A stretch of DNA of 36,774 nucleotides. It comes from DATLYH01 sp035575035 (GTDB lineage Bacteria > Planctomycetota > Planctomycetia > Gemmatales > Gemmataceae). The notes beneath the pieces were generated by a model that saw nothing but the letters and a program-made list of their open reading frames with translations, searched no databases and was not told where the DNA came from. This document shows positions 26,661-34,266 of the stretch, piece by piece. The first letter of the stretch is position 1, and the number at the start of each line of letters is the position of its first letter. The stretch is from NCBI GenBank assembly GCA_035575035.1, contig DATLYH010000373.1, forward strand, positions 1-36,774. Direction: 5' to 3'. A program made the position numbers and the translations under genes.

Positions 26661-27431
26661 ATGCAGGTGACTTTGGTCCCGTCGGCGGCCGGCCTGAAGG
26701 GCCTGTGTCCCGACCAGTTCCTGACCTCCTTCCTGATCAATGACACGGTCGGCCTCGACGCCGGCTGCCTGGGGCTATACGGCTCGCCGGCGGAGCAGGC
26801 CCGGGTCAAGCACCTGCTGCTGACGCACTCTCATCTCGACCACCTCGCCTCGCTGCCGATGCTTATCGACAACACCTACACCGGCACGGGGGACTGCCTG
26901 ACGGTTTACGGCAGCGAGGAAGTGCTGGACAGCCTGCGTAGGGACGTGTTCAACAATCGGCTCTGGCCGGACTTCATCACCATGTCTCGGACCCAGCCGC
27001 CCTTCGTGCGGCTGCAACCGCTGGAGCCGGGCCGGACGGTCGAGGTGGCCGGGCTGCGCGTCACCCCGGTGCCGGTCAACCATGTCGTCCCAACCCTGGG
27101 GTACATCATCGAGGACGATGGCGCGGCAGTGGCCTTCTCTTCGGACACCGCCCCCACCGACGAACTTTGGGAACGAGCCAACCGCACGCCGAACCTGAAG
27201 GCGGTCTTCCTGGAGGCGACCTTCCCCGAGGCGCTTGACTGGCTGGCCAAGCTCGCCTACCATCTGACGCCCTCCCGGTTCGCGGCCGAGGCACGGAAGT
27301 TGACGCGGCCGGTCCGGCTGATCGCCGTCCACATCAAGCCGCGCTACCATGCGCAGGTGGTAAAGGAGCTGGAGGCACTGGGCCTGCCGGGGCTGGAGAT
27401 CGGCCTGTTCGGCATCTCCTATCAGTTCTGA
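26661..27431 (+). CDS. MBL-fold metallo-hydrolase, class II cAMP-phosphodiesterase-like
   Basis: GGAGAAG precedes the ATG. The protein has 256 residues. LLTHSHLDHLASLPM is the H-x-H-x-D-H metal-binding motif (His about 56 and 58, Asp60, His61). Further metal ligands are likely at PVNHVVPTLGYII (His), FSSDTAPTD (Asp) and AVHIKP (His near the C-terminus), the usual order in the beta-lactamase fold. The short first loop and the VNHVVPT segment resemble class II cyclic-nucleotide phosphodiesterases (PDE2-like) more than glyoxalases. The substrate is not shown by sequence; a cyclic nucleotide or other phosphodiester is possible. The small gene that follows 46 nt later is probably co-transcribed. 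Confidence 0.85.
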   Translation: MQVTLVPSAAGLKGLCPDQFLTSFLINDTVGLDAGCLGLYGSPAEQARVKHLLLTHSHLDHLASLPMLIDNTYTGTGDCLTVYGSEEVLDSLRRDVFNNRLWPDFITMSRTQPPFVRLQPLEPGRTVEVAGLRVTPVPVNHVVPTLGYIIEDDGAAVAFSSDTAPTDELWERANRTPNLKAVFLEATFPEALDWLAKLAYHLTPSRFAAEARKLTRPVRLIAVHIKPRYHAQVVKELEALGLPGLEIGLFGISYQF

Positions 27432-27477
27432 GGCCGCCGGTACAACCGATCGCCCCGGACGTACAAGAGGACGGGCC

Positions 27478-27831
27478 ATGTCCCCGCTTGCCGCAGCCGT
27501 TTACGAGATCCTGCGCCGGCGGACCTCCCTGCCGGACCCGCGCATCACCTATGCCGAGCTGGCCGAGCGGCTGCGCGAGGTTGCGGAGGAATTCGAGTAC
27601 ATGCATCACCGCAACCGCCAGCTGTACGCTGCCCTGGGGGAGGTCGGCGACGAGTGCCGTCGGCTGGGGTTGCCGCTGCTGCCCGCCCTGGTGGTGCGGG
27701 CCGACACGGGCCGCCCCGGCGAGGCCTACTACGAGGGGAAGGGCACCGGGATGGTCTTCAAGGGCGAGCGCATGGCCGAGTGGCAGCGGGAATTGGAAGC
27801 GATCCGGCAGACCACATACCCGCCGCGGTGA
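27478..27831 (+). CDS. Small hypothetical protein (117 aa)
   Basis: GAGGACGGG precedes the ATG at 27478. The protein has 117 residues, is soluble and largely helical at the start (VYEILRRRTSLPDPRITYAE), with a coiled EVAEEFEYMHHRNRQLYAALGEV segment. LPALVVRADTGRPGEAYYEG and WQRELEAIRQT follow. The Thr/Tyr-Ala-Glu-Leu-Ala turn near 23-27 is reminiscent of a winged-helix recognition element, as in small DNA-associated proteins, but this is a weak likeness. It shares a strand and short gap with the MBL-fold gene. Function unknown. Confidence 0.7.
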   Translation: MSPLAAAVYEILRRRTSLPDPRITYAELAERLREVAEEFEYMHHRNRQLYAALGEVGDECRRLGLPLLPALVVRADTGRPGEAYYEGKGTGMVFKGERMAEWQRELEAIRQTTYPPR

Positions 27832-27834
27832 GCC

Positions 27835-27951
27835 TCACGCCAGGATCTGATGGACCACGTTGCCGGCGACGTCGGTCAGGCGAAGGGAGTAAGTCAGCGC
27901 ATTGATTTTATCGCCCCACCGGGTCGAAGAAACCGTCTTGCCACCCGCGGA
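27835..27951 (-). other. Open frame of 38 codons directly after the beta-clamp-like stop
   Basis: Immediately after the TGA of the beta-clamp-like gene (27952-27954), the same frame stays open for 38 codons to a second TGA (27835-27837). It has a protein-like C-terminal pattern (INALTYSLRLTDVAGN...). It has no start codon of its own with a ribosome-binding site. It may be a gene remnant, a readthrough extension or chance. Confidence 0.3.
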
Positions 27952-29055
27952 TCATTCGTCATCGTTGTCCTCCTCGCTCGCCCGGCAGTCAGGGTTTCCC
28001 ACCGGGATTGGTTCCGATGACCGGATGCGCTGGGCGCCGTCGGCCGGGATCTGGGTCAAGGACAAGTCGAGCGGCATGACGGCGTAGGTGCGGTGCTCGT
28101 CTTTGCACAGCAAGGGCGTCGCCGCGTCAATGACCTGAACCGTGGAGAAGCCGAGTCGCAGCATGCGGAGTAGATAGCGGGGATTGATGCTAAACTGGAC
28201 GGGTCGGCCCGAGTAGGAGGATTCCACTAATTCGGCCTCGATGACGCTCTGGTCCCGCCCCCGAAAGCGGACCAGGCAGCTGCGATCCAAATCCACCGTG
28301 GCCTGTGCGCATTCATCCCGTGCCGCGAGCTGTCTCAACGCGCGCATCAGGAAAGCGGCATCCGCCCGGCCGATGTGCCAGGAAGTCTGAGTCCCCGCCG
28401 CGGCCGCGATGACTCGGTTAACATCGGGATAGTGGACATGGGTAGCAATGCGGAGGTGGACCAGCCAGAGCAGGATACGGAAGGTAACGTGAGAATTACT
28501 CCGGCCAACCTCGATGGATGATCGGTGGTCGATAGCCCGGCAGCCGAAGACGGCGGCGCGAGGTATCAGAAGGTCTTCGTCCCAGGGGAACTGAAAGCCA
28601 CCTTGGATCAGGAGCTGTCGGCCGTCGGAGGCGACCACTTCGCCTAATCGCCCGCGCAGCAGGAGGCAGTGGAGGGAAAACCGGATCGGGTAGTCGTAGG
28701 CAGTCCGGCCAGCCTCCTCCAGAGCGCGGAGCAGGCGAGGCGGGTTGATAACGAACGCGCGCGGAAGGGGCCGGGGCGGCGGGTAAGGGGAGCCGTCGGA
28801 CTTCAGGATAATCAGGTCGCTTCTTCGAGGCGTGGATTCCGTCAGCGCATCGAGCGAGAGACATACCCTGCCGGCCCCGAACGACCCGGGCTGCCGGTGC
28901 TCAACGGCGATTTCGTCATGCCAGAAGTAGGCATGCAATCCCTGCGGCCCGGCCTCGAATACGACCACCGGGGGCAGCGCTTGGGCGGATCGGCACACGC
29001 AGTGCCGGAAGACAGCGGTGAGGAGAGAGAGATGCGACGAAGGAACGCGGATCAA
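27952..29055 (-). CDS. Divergent DNA polymerase III beta-clamp paralogue (DnaN-like)
   Basis: The start is a TTG at 29055 with GGGAGG 6 nt upstream; nearby ATG codons are out of frame. The protein has 367 residues, the normal size for DnaN (366 in E. coli). The three-fold clamp plan can be followed: an N-terminal lobe, a middle lobe around LQ-type strands and NRVIAAA, and a C-terminal lobe with YLLRMLRLGFSTVQVIDAATPLL and the final YAVMPLDLS, which matches the clamp's closing motif. The last 25 residues are an acidic tail (SEEDNDDE). Sequence is far from housekeeping DnaN, so this is a paralogue or alternative clamp. It is alone on its strand, not beside dnaA, recF or gyrB. Confidence in the family is moderate. 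Confidence 0.65.
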   Translation of the reverse strand: MIRVPSSHLSLLTAVFRHCVCRSAQALPPVVVFEAGPQGLHAYFWHDEIAVEHRQPGSFGAGRVCLSLDALTESTPRRSDLIILKSDGSPYPPPRPLPRAFVINPPRLLRALEEAGRTAYDYPIRFSLHCLLLRGRLGEVVASDGRQLLIQGGFQFPWDEDLLIPRAAVFGCRAIDHRSSIEVGRSNSHVTFRILLWLVHLRIATHVHYPDVNRVIAAAAGTQTSWHIGRADAAFLMRALRQLAARDECAQATVDLDRSCLVRFRGRDQSVIEAELVESSYSGRPVQFSINPRYLLRMLRLGFSTVQVIDAATPLLCKDEHRTYAVMPLDLSLTQIPADGAQRIRSSEPIPVGNPDCRASEEDNDDE

Positions 29056-29118
29056 GAGGCGCCTCCCATTGCCTCATAGCGTTACAATTCTATTCGACCC
29101 GTTGCATCATGGTCATGC

Positions 29119-29427
29119 TCAAACCGGCTGCAGGATCTGCAACCGCGTACTGACAACGAAATCCTTCACCCGCGGCCGGTAGGCCTGCATGTGCGGCGCC
29201 TGCAAGTGGGCTTTGAGCGCCTCGACGCTCTCCCACTTCTCCACCACGACAACAACATTCTCGCGCGGCGGCGCCTGCACCGCCAGGCCGGTCGGCAGAT
29301 CGACCGCCGCCCCGTACTCCAGGCAGCCGGCCTCCGCCCGCACCAGCGGCACGATCTTGCGGAACTCCTCCAAAAACGCCTCGCGCTTGCCCTCGGCCAG
29401 CTCGATGGTCGCAATCACGTGAATCAT
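29119..29427 (-). CDS. Antibiotic-biosynthesis-monooxygenase (ABM) domain protein
   Basis: The ATG at 29427 gives 102 residues starting MIHVIATIELAEGKREAFLEEF, the classic first strand and helix of the dimeric alpha/beta-barrel ABM fold. VRAEAGCLEYG, VVVVEKWESVEALKAHLQAPHMQ and VVSTRLQI complete it. Relatives include YgiN-type quinol monooxygenases and related small stress or detoxification enzymes, which are cytoplasmic dimers acting without bound cofactor. The substrate is unknown. It starts 7 nt after the stop of the DUF1080 gene, so the two are one operon. A longer upstream extension overlaps that gene and is rejected. Confidence 0.85.
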   Translation of the reverse strand: MIHVIATIELAEGKREAFLEEFRKIVPLVRAEAGCLEYGAAVDLPTGLAVQAPPRENVVVVVEKWESVEALKAHLQAPHMQAYRPRVKDFVVSTRLQILQPV

Positions 29428-29434
29428 GGCGCGG

Positions 29435-30532
29435 CTACTTCTTCTCCACCACCCAGATGTTGCGGAATTGCAACGGGTTGCCGTGGCCCTGTAGCTTGAT
29501 CGGGCCGGGCGTTCCCTCCGGCTCGCTGCGATGGCCCCCCGTCGGCCCGTCGATCTCCACGTTGTCATGGATCACCACACCGTTATGCCGCAGCGTGATC
29601 CGGGCGTTCCGGACCTTCTTGCCGTCCTCGCCCCGCACCGCATTGGTGAACTCGACATCATAGGTCTGCCAGGTCAATGGCGGATAGCACATGTTGACCT
29701 TCGGCTCGACCTTGCTGTAGATGCCGCCGCATTCGTTGTTTTTGCCGTCCAGCCCGAATGAGTCGAGGATCTGCACCTCATAATGATCCACCTGGTAGAA
29801 GCCGCTGTTGCCGCGCTGCTGGCCGCGGGCCTCGGGCCGGTACGGCAGCAGGAACTCCAGGTGCATCGTGTAGTTGTTGAACTTTCGCTTGCTGAGGATG
29901 TCCTTGCCGTCGGTGTTCAGCGTCCCCTTCTCCTTGTCGAGCCGGCCGCCGATCCATTCGTTGGTGTTCGTACCATCGAAAAGCACCACGGCCCCGGCCG
30001 GCGGCTTGGCGCCCAGCGTCGGGCTTTTGCGGACCGTCTTCCGCAATTCGAACGGCCGGCCGTCCTCGGTCTTGCCGGACAGGGTCTCGCCGCTGATGGT
30101 GGCGGAATAGTTCTTTTGCCCGACCGGCGGGAATTTCGAGGTGGCCGAGAACTCCTCCGCTGATCTGGCCAGGTACTTCTTGTTGCCCGTGGCGGGCTTG
30201 AAGACCGCCTGGCTGCCTTCGAGCCGGCCGTCCATCAGGATCTTGTTCTTACCGTCCCAACCGTCGCCGGGCAACCCGCCGGGATAGACGACTGCCTGGA
30301 AAGCGCCGTTGCCCAGTGAGATGACCTGGCAGCCGAGCTTGCCGACGCCGGGCGCCTCGCCGACGTACTCTCCCTGGATCTTGAAGTCCGGCGGCAGCGA
30401 CGGGTCATTGGGATCGGTCCAGACCCCTTTGAGGTTCTTGTCCTGGGCCGTCAGCTGGATGACCTCCCAGGTCAACAGGCCGAGGACCAGTGCCACGGCA
30501 ATCAGCGCCGCCTTCTTGGTGGACGAGATCAT
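29435..30532 (-). CDS. DUF1080 (3-keto-disaccharide hydrolase-type) exported protein
   Basis: AGGAG precedes the ATG at 30532. The protein has 365 residues. A signal peptide (about 1-29, MISSTKKAALIAVALVLGLL) leads to a beta-rich N-terminal domain (about 30-180) and a DUF1080 domain (about 185-365). The latter has FDGTNTNEWIG, FNNYTMHLEFLLPYRPEARG, NSGFYQVDHYEVQILDSFG, TWQTYDVEFTNA and IKLQGHGNPLQFRNIWV. The fold is concanavalin-like. Some members cleave 3-keto-glycosides, and the family is very abundant in Planctomycetes. It probably acts outside the cytoplasmic membrane on polysaccharide-derived substrates. A 10-bp palindrome lies 39 nt upstream. The ABM-domain gene follows 7 nt later. Confidence 0.9.
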   Translation of the reverse strand: MISSTKKAALIAVALVLGLLTWEVIQLTAQDKNLKGVWTDPNDPSLPPDFKIQGEYVGEAPGVGKLGCQVISLGNGAFQAVVYPGGLPGDGWDGKNKILMDGRLEGSQAVFKPATGNKKYLARSAEEFSATSKFPPVGQKNYSATISGETLSGKTEDGRPFELRKTVRKSPTLGAKPPAGAVVLFDGTNTNEWIGGRLDKEKGTLNTDGKDILSKRKFNNYTMHLEFLLPYRPEARGQQRGNSGFYQVDHYEVQILDSFGLDGKNNECGGIYSKVEPKVNMCYPPLTWQTYDVEFTNAVRGEDGKKVRNARITLRHNGVVIHDNVEIDGPTGGHRSEPEGTPGPIKLQGHGNPLQFRNIWVVEKK

Positions 30533-30570
30533 CGGTGCTTCTCCTGTGGTTGGTGGTCTGGTTTGCCGGG

Positions 30571-30600
30571 TGCGGCTTAGCGCTACAATACTAAGCCGCA
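30571..30600. promoter_or_regulatory. Perfect 10-bp palindrome upstream of the DUF1080 operon
   Basis: TGCGGCTTAG (30571-30580) and CTAAGCCGCA (30591-30600) are perfect inverted copies around a 10-nt centre. It lies 39 nt upstream of the DUF1080 start, a position suited to an operator or leader hairpin. It could also be a dispersed palindrome. Confidence 0.45.
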
Positions 30601-30713
30601 AGCGGCAGCATCCCGACTGGATGATTCCTGCTGAAAAGCTACGGAAGCCGACCTGCCGGGTCAAAGGGAAAGCGGGCCGTTTCGAGGCGGTGGCGGGCGC
30701 CGCAATCACTCCG

Positions 30714-30775
30714 GGCGAGCGGAAGGCTGACGCCCCCCGCTCGCCTTACCGGGGGGCTGACACCCCCCGCTCGCC
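30714..30775. repeat. Two GGCTGACRCCCCCC units with inverted arms, at the rimK 3' end
   Basis: GGCGAGCGG (30714-30722) pairs perfectly with CCGCTCGCC (30737-30745). The 21-bp unit beginning GGCTGACGCCCCCC (30725-30745) recurs 30 bp later as GGCTGACACCCCCC (30755-30775), and GGGGGG/CCCCCC around the second unit can form another stem. This starts 9 nt beyond the rimK stop and may terminate or protect that transcript. No T-run follows. Confidence 0.7.
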
Positions 30776-30783
30776 TGCACGTA

Positions 30784-31671
30784 TTAGGGGGTGGCGGGGG
30801 CGACCTCGCGTTCGATGTACTCGATGATTGCGTCAGCCACATCGACGCCGGTGGCCTTCTCGATCCCCTCCAGTCCCGGCGACGAGTTGACCTCCATGAC
30901 CATCGGCCCCTCTTTCGATTCGATCAAGTCCACGCCGGCGACGCGCAGGCCAAGCACACGGGCGGCGGCCAGGGCAGTCTTGCGGCACTCGGCCGACAGG
31001 CGGACCTTCCTCGCCTTGCCGCCGCGGTGGATGTTGGAGCGGAACTCGCCGGCCACCGCCTGGCGGCGCATGGCGGCCACCACTTTGCGGCCGACCACCA
31101 GCGCCCGGATATCGGAGCCGGCCGCTTCCCTGATGAACTTCTGGATCAAAATGTCCTGCTCCAGGCCGTGGAACGCCTCGATGACCGACGAGGCAGCCGC
31201 GGCGCTCTCGGCCAGGACCACGCCGATACCCTGTGTCCCTTCCAGCAGTTTGACGACCACCGGTGGACCGTCCACGCGCTCCATGCAGGCGGGGACATGG
31301 TCGGCCTGGCGGGTATAGACGGTCGGCGGCAGGCCGATGTCGTGCCGGCTCAACAGTTGCAGGCAGCGAAGTTTGTCGCGCGAACGGGCAATGGCTTGCG
31401 ACTCATTGAGGCAGTAGACCCCCATGATCTCGAACTGCCGCACCACCGCCAGTCCGAAGGCGGTGATCGAGGCGCCGATGCGCGGGATGACCGCGTCGAG
31501 CGGGCCGACTGGCTCCCCCTGGTAGAACAGCTCCGGGTTGCGCCGGCTGACGCGGATGTCGAACTGCAGCGTGTCCATCACCCGGACCTGATGGCCGCGG
31601 CGACGGGCCGCCTGAACCAGGGCTCGGGTGCTGTACAGCGACTCGTTGCGCGACAGGATGGCCAGACGCAT
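30784..31671 (-). CDS. rimK: Ribosomal protein S6-L-glutamate ligase
   Basis: The ATG at 31671 (GAGG just upstream) gives 295 residues starting MRLAILSRNESLYSTRAL, as in E. coli RimK (300 aa). Conserved blocks are DAVIPRIGASITAFG, LNESQAIARSRDKLRCLQLL, VVKLLEGTQGIGVVLAE, REAAGSDIRALVVG, GEFRSNIHRGG and VMEVNSSPGLEGIE, which form the ATP-grasp core and the metal-binding Asp/Glu/Asn set. It adds glutamate residues to the C-terminus of S6. The preceding in-frame codons come from the heptamer array (MTNDEGRG) and are not needed. The protease-like partner gene is 118 nt upstream. Confidence 0.95.
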   Translation of the reverse strand: MRLAILSRNESLYSTRALVQAARRRGHQVRVMDTLQFDIRVSRRNPELFYQGEPVGPLDAVIPRIGASITAFGLAVVRQFEIMGVYCLNESQAIARSRDKLRCLQLLSRHDIGLPPTVYTRQADHVPACMERVDGPPVVVKLLEGTQGIGVVLAESAAAASSVIEAFHGLEQDILIQKFIREAAGSDIRALVVGRKVVAAMRRQAVAGEFRSNIHRGGKARKVRLSAECRKTALAAARVLGLRVAGVDLIESKEGPMVMEVNSSPGLEGIEKATGVDVADAIIEYIEREVAPATP

Positions 31672-31682
31672 GCCTCGTCCCT

Positions 31683-31796
31683 CGTCATTCGTCATTGGTC
31701 ATTCGTCATTGGTCATTAGTCACAGGTCATTCGTCGTGGGCGACTGACAAATGACTAAAGACGAATGACGAATGACCAATGACGAATGACTAATGA
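31683..31796. repeat. Inverted heptamer arrays between rimK and its protease partner
   Basis: The left half (about 31683-31735) is a run of TCATTSG/TCATTAG heptamers; the right half (about 31742-31796) is the reverse-oriented AATGACS/AATGACT run, around a short centre. The arms can pair in several registers. The array nearly fills the 118-bp gap, includes the stop codon of the upstream gene, and is the same family as at 3921-4012 and 4391-4438. Confidence 0.9.
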
Positions 31797-32269
31797 CGCA
31801 GCAAATACTTCCCACTCACATCGACCAGGAAATCCCCTTCCAGGGCTCGCCGGCCCAGGATCATCGGGAAGCGCATGCCGGAGCGGTGGGTAACCGTCAC
31901 CAGGATGCGCTTGCTCACCGGCCCCAGACGCACCAGCACTTCGAGCAGCGGCCGCAGTTCCGGCATGCCGCCGGAGTTCCTCACCACTACCGTCCGCAGT
32001 ACGGGAACCTCAACCTCCGTCAGCCGGCCCGGCTGCTTCCGCCGCAGCGCCAGCCGCAGCCGAGCGATCAGGCCCCGCCCCTCGGCCTCAACCAGGTCGT
32101 AACTGATCGCGCCCAGGGCCGAGGTCCGCGCCCCTGTGTCGATCTTGACCTTGACCCGCCGCACCCCCCACTCGGGGAAATCGAGGTATTCCTTCCAGCC
32201 GATCCGCAACGGCCGATCAAGGGGCTCCTTTCCCCGGTTGACGGATGCATTGGGCGGTTTCTGCGTCAT
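31790..32269 (-). CDS. RimK-associated retropepsin-like protease (putative ATP-dependent zinc protease family)
   Basis: The protein has 159 residues. RIGWKEYLDFPEWGVRRVKVKIDTGARTSALGA carries the catalytic-type DTGA motif of a retropepsin-like aspartic protease. VEVPVLRTVVVRNSGGMPELRP and FPMILGRRALEGDFLVDVSGKYL complete the half-barrel; the last is the conserved G-R-x-x-L block. The family (COG4067, older name ATP-dependent zinc protease, RimB in some pathways) often accompanies rimK and acts with it in S6 modification. Its stop codon and last codons lie in the heptamer array, on the side nearest rimK. AAGGGA precedes the ATG by about 9 nt. Confidence 0.88.
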   Translation of the reverse strand: MTQKPPNASVNRGKEPLDRPLRIGWKEYLDFPEWGVRRVKVKIDTGARTSALGAISYDLVEAEGRGLIARLRLALRRKQPGRLTEVEVPVLRTVVVRNSGGMPELRPLLEVLVRLGPVSKRILVTVTHRSGMRFPMILGRRALEGDFLVDVSGKYLLRH

Positions 32270-32488
32270 TACACCGATCCCTTATCCAAAATCGCCTGGA
32301 CCGGTCTGCTTGGCCGCTTGCGGTCCGGCACTAATGCAAGTTCCAAGGTCCTGTCGTGCCCTCCGGGGTACCCCGGCCACCCAGCCGGTAGGACCATCGA
32401 CAACAAGGGCGCTGGACCCGGCGCTCAGCCGCACGCGGCGAAGCCGATCCCTCTCAGCGCTGCCGACGGCAGCGCGGCGAACCTACCT

Positions 32489-33829
32489 TCAACCGCGGGA
32501 CGCCACCGGCATCCCCTGGCGCCGGCGGCGGATCTCACGCCACTGCATCTGCACCAACAGCATGACAATCATGCCGGCCACAAATGCTACGGTGATGTGC
32601 CGCCAGTCGGGCAGCCAGCTGGCCGCCGCGGCTGGGGCAGTGGGCGGAGCGGCGTCCGTGGCCCCAGCCGTCAGCCCGGCGCCCCCACGGGAGTTGTCCA
32701 GGACATCCCGATAGCGCAAGTGGGCCTGCCAGGCGGCCTCCTGCGCCAGCGGGCCGATGCCCGGGGCCAGGCCCGCGCCGCGAGGGACCACCGCCCACGC
32801 CAATTCCACCCGATTGGCGTGGATCACCTCCGGGGTAAAGACCTCGGCGGCAGCCCGCGCCTCCATCAACACCCGGTAATGCCGCATTAGCTCGCGCGGC
32901 GCCGTGTAGTTGCGGTTCCGGACCAGGTCGGTAAAGACCGTCGCGGCTGAAATCACATCGCCCTGGGCGTTGAGCAACTCGGCCAGCATCCAGAGGAGGC
33001 GGTTGTCGTTCGGCAGCCAGAACAACAGCTGCGTCACGACCGACAGCGCGTCGGCCGGGATCTCGGCCCACTGCTCGGCTGCGATCACCCCTGCCTTGTA
33101 CTCGCCGCCCGGCCCGATGAATTGCACCCGCGGGAAGAGCGGGTCAAGCGTCTCGCCGCCCCGCGAGGACCGGGCCGCGGCCGCAACCCGCGCCTGAAGC
33201 AGGTTCAGATGATAGGTCTCAACCTTGCGATACCACCGCAGCTGGCCTGTGCTCCACCCCGGCCAGATGTCGGGCCAGGCGGCCAGGGCCTGCCGGCGAT
33301 AATCGAGCGCCCGCTCGGGGATCTGCGCCATCTCATAGGCCGTCGCCAGGTTGGCCAGCACCAGGAAATGAGGCCCCTCCGCCAGCGCCGGCTGCAAGGC
33401 GCGGATCGCCTTCTCCGGCTGCCCCAGATAGATGTGGTAGGCCGAGAGGTTGACCCGCTCGTCCACGGTCAGCCCCAGGAGGTCACGCTCTTTCGCCTCC
33501 AGCGCCGTCACCCGCTGCAAGAAGTACAGGGCCCGGTTGGGCCTTTCCAGATATGCCAGGCTCACCGGCAGGCTGCCGAGCAGCCGCAACGGGGCAGGCC
33601 CGGCTTGGGGGCAGGCGTCGGCGGTCGTCAGCATCCAGGCGAGGGCGGCGCGGAGATAGCGGTCGCTGGGGGCGGCCGCCAGGTCGCCATGGACCAGGCG
33701 GAATTCCTGGAACGTCTTGGGCAGCGGCCAGGGGTAGATCTCGTCGGTGCTGTAGACCCCCGCCCGCGCCGAGGCGGCCAGTCCCAGGCCGACAGCCAGG
33801 ACGGCGACGGTCATCCGGGCTTCTCGCAT
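32489..33829 (-). CDS. TPR-like exported protein with C-terminal membrane anchor
   Basis: GGAGGAAGGG precedes the ATG at 33829. The protein has 446 residues. A signal peptide (about 1-23, ending ASARA) leads to a long helical region with TPR-like pairs (for example DERVNLSAYHIYLGQPEKAIRAL and VLANLATAYEMAQIPERALDYR), which suggests a protein-binding scaffold in the periplasm. An Ala/Pro linker and one hydrophobic helix (about 411-429) with a basic Arg-rich tail finish it, so it is anchored at its C-terminus. No enzyme motif is seen. It starts 2 nt before the stop of the upstream membrane-protein gene, so the two are one unit. Confidence 0.75.
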   Translation of the reverse strand: MREARMTVAVLAVGLGLAASARAGVYSTDEIYPWPLPKTFQEFRLVHGDLAAAPSDRYLRAALAWMLTTADACPQAGPAPLRLLGSLPVSLAYLERPNRALYFLQRVTALEAKERDLLGLTVDERVNLSAYHIYLGQPEKAIRALQPALAEGPHFLVLANLATAYEMAQIPERALDYRRQALAAWPDIWPGWSTGQLRWYRKVETYHLNLLQARVAAAARSSRGGETLDPLFPRVQFIGPGGEYKAGVIAAEQWAEIPADALSVVTQLLFWLPNDNRLLWMLAELLNAQGDVISAATVFTDLVRNRNYTAPRELMRHYRVLMEARAAAEVFTPEVIHANRVELAWAVVPRGAGLAPGIGPLAQEAAWQAHLRYRDVLDNSRGGAGLTAGATDAAPPTAPAAAASWLPDWRHITVAFVAGMIVMLLVQMQWREIRRRRQGMPVASRG

Positions 33830-33831
33830 GA

Positions 33832-34188
33832 TTACCCTTCCTCCGCGGTTTTCCCGGACCTCCGGTCATTTCGATCCTCCCTCAGCAGGCGGCCCTGCAA
33901 TGCCGCTGTCACATCGCGGCCGCCGGCCAGGTTGGTCCACAAAGTCAGGGGCGTGTAAATGAAGCCCCAGGGCACCCCCCACCACCCGAGCAGGAGCGAC
34001 AGCACCGTGTAAGGCAGCCCCTTGAGCAAGCCGTGCTCGCCGGCTCGCAGGAGGTAGACCGGCGAGGGGCGGCGCAGGGTCACGAGCACCAGCGAGATAC
34101 AGTACTCGAAAAACACCAGCCGGCCGCCGCGGGCCAACTCTGCCCGGACCTCCTCGGCCGTCAGGTTTTCGGCACCCATGATGCGCAT
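33832..34188 (-). CDS. Small membrane protein, function unknown
   Basis: The ATG at 34188 follows AGGAG at a 9-nt gap; a TTG 9 nt further upstream would overlap that site. The protein has 118 residues. An acidic, helical N-terminus (NLTAEEVRAELARGG) is followed by two hydrophobic stretches (about 24-38 and 58-90) and a charged C-terminus rich in Arg, Asp and Glu. YCISLVLVTLRRPSPVYLLRAGE and GLPYTVLSLLLGWWGVPWGFIYTPL are the notable segments; the second resembles a hairpin. No family was recognised. Translational coupling to the TPR-like protein, 2 nt downstream, suggests they work together. Confidence 0.7.
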   Translation of the reverse strand: MRIMGAENLTAEEVRAELARGGRLVFFEYCISLVLVTLRRPSPVYLLRAGEHGLLKGLPYTVLSLLLGWWGVPWGFIYTPLTLWTNLAGGRDVTAALQGRLLREDRNDRRSGKTAEEG

Positions 34189-34266
34189 GGTCGGCAACTC
34201 CTGACCCGGACCCCGGGCGGGCTTCCCTCGGCGGTCCCCTGCGGGCAGCTACCATTGTACCAAGCG

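Noticed and set aside
31793..32890. 365-codon plus-strand open frame
   Set aside because: Antisense to the protease-like and TPR-like genes and starts in the heptamer array; His/Pro/Gln-rich shadow.
33122..33958. 278-codon plus-strand open frame
   Set aside because: Antisense to the TPR-like protein with His/Arg/Gln-rich shadow composition.
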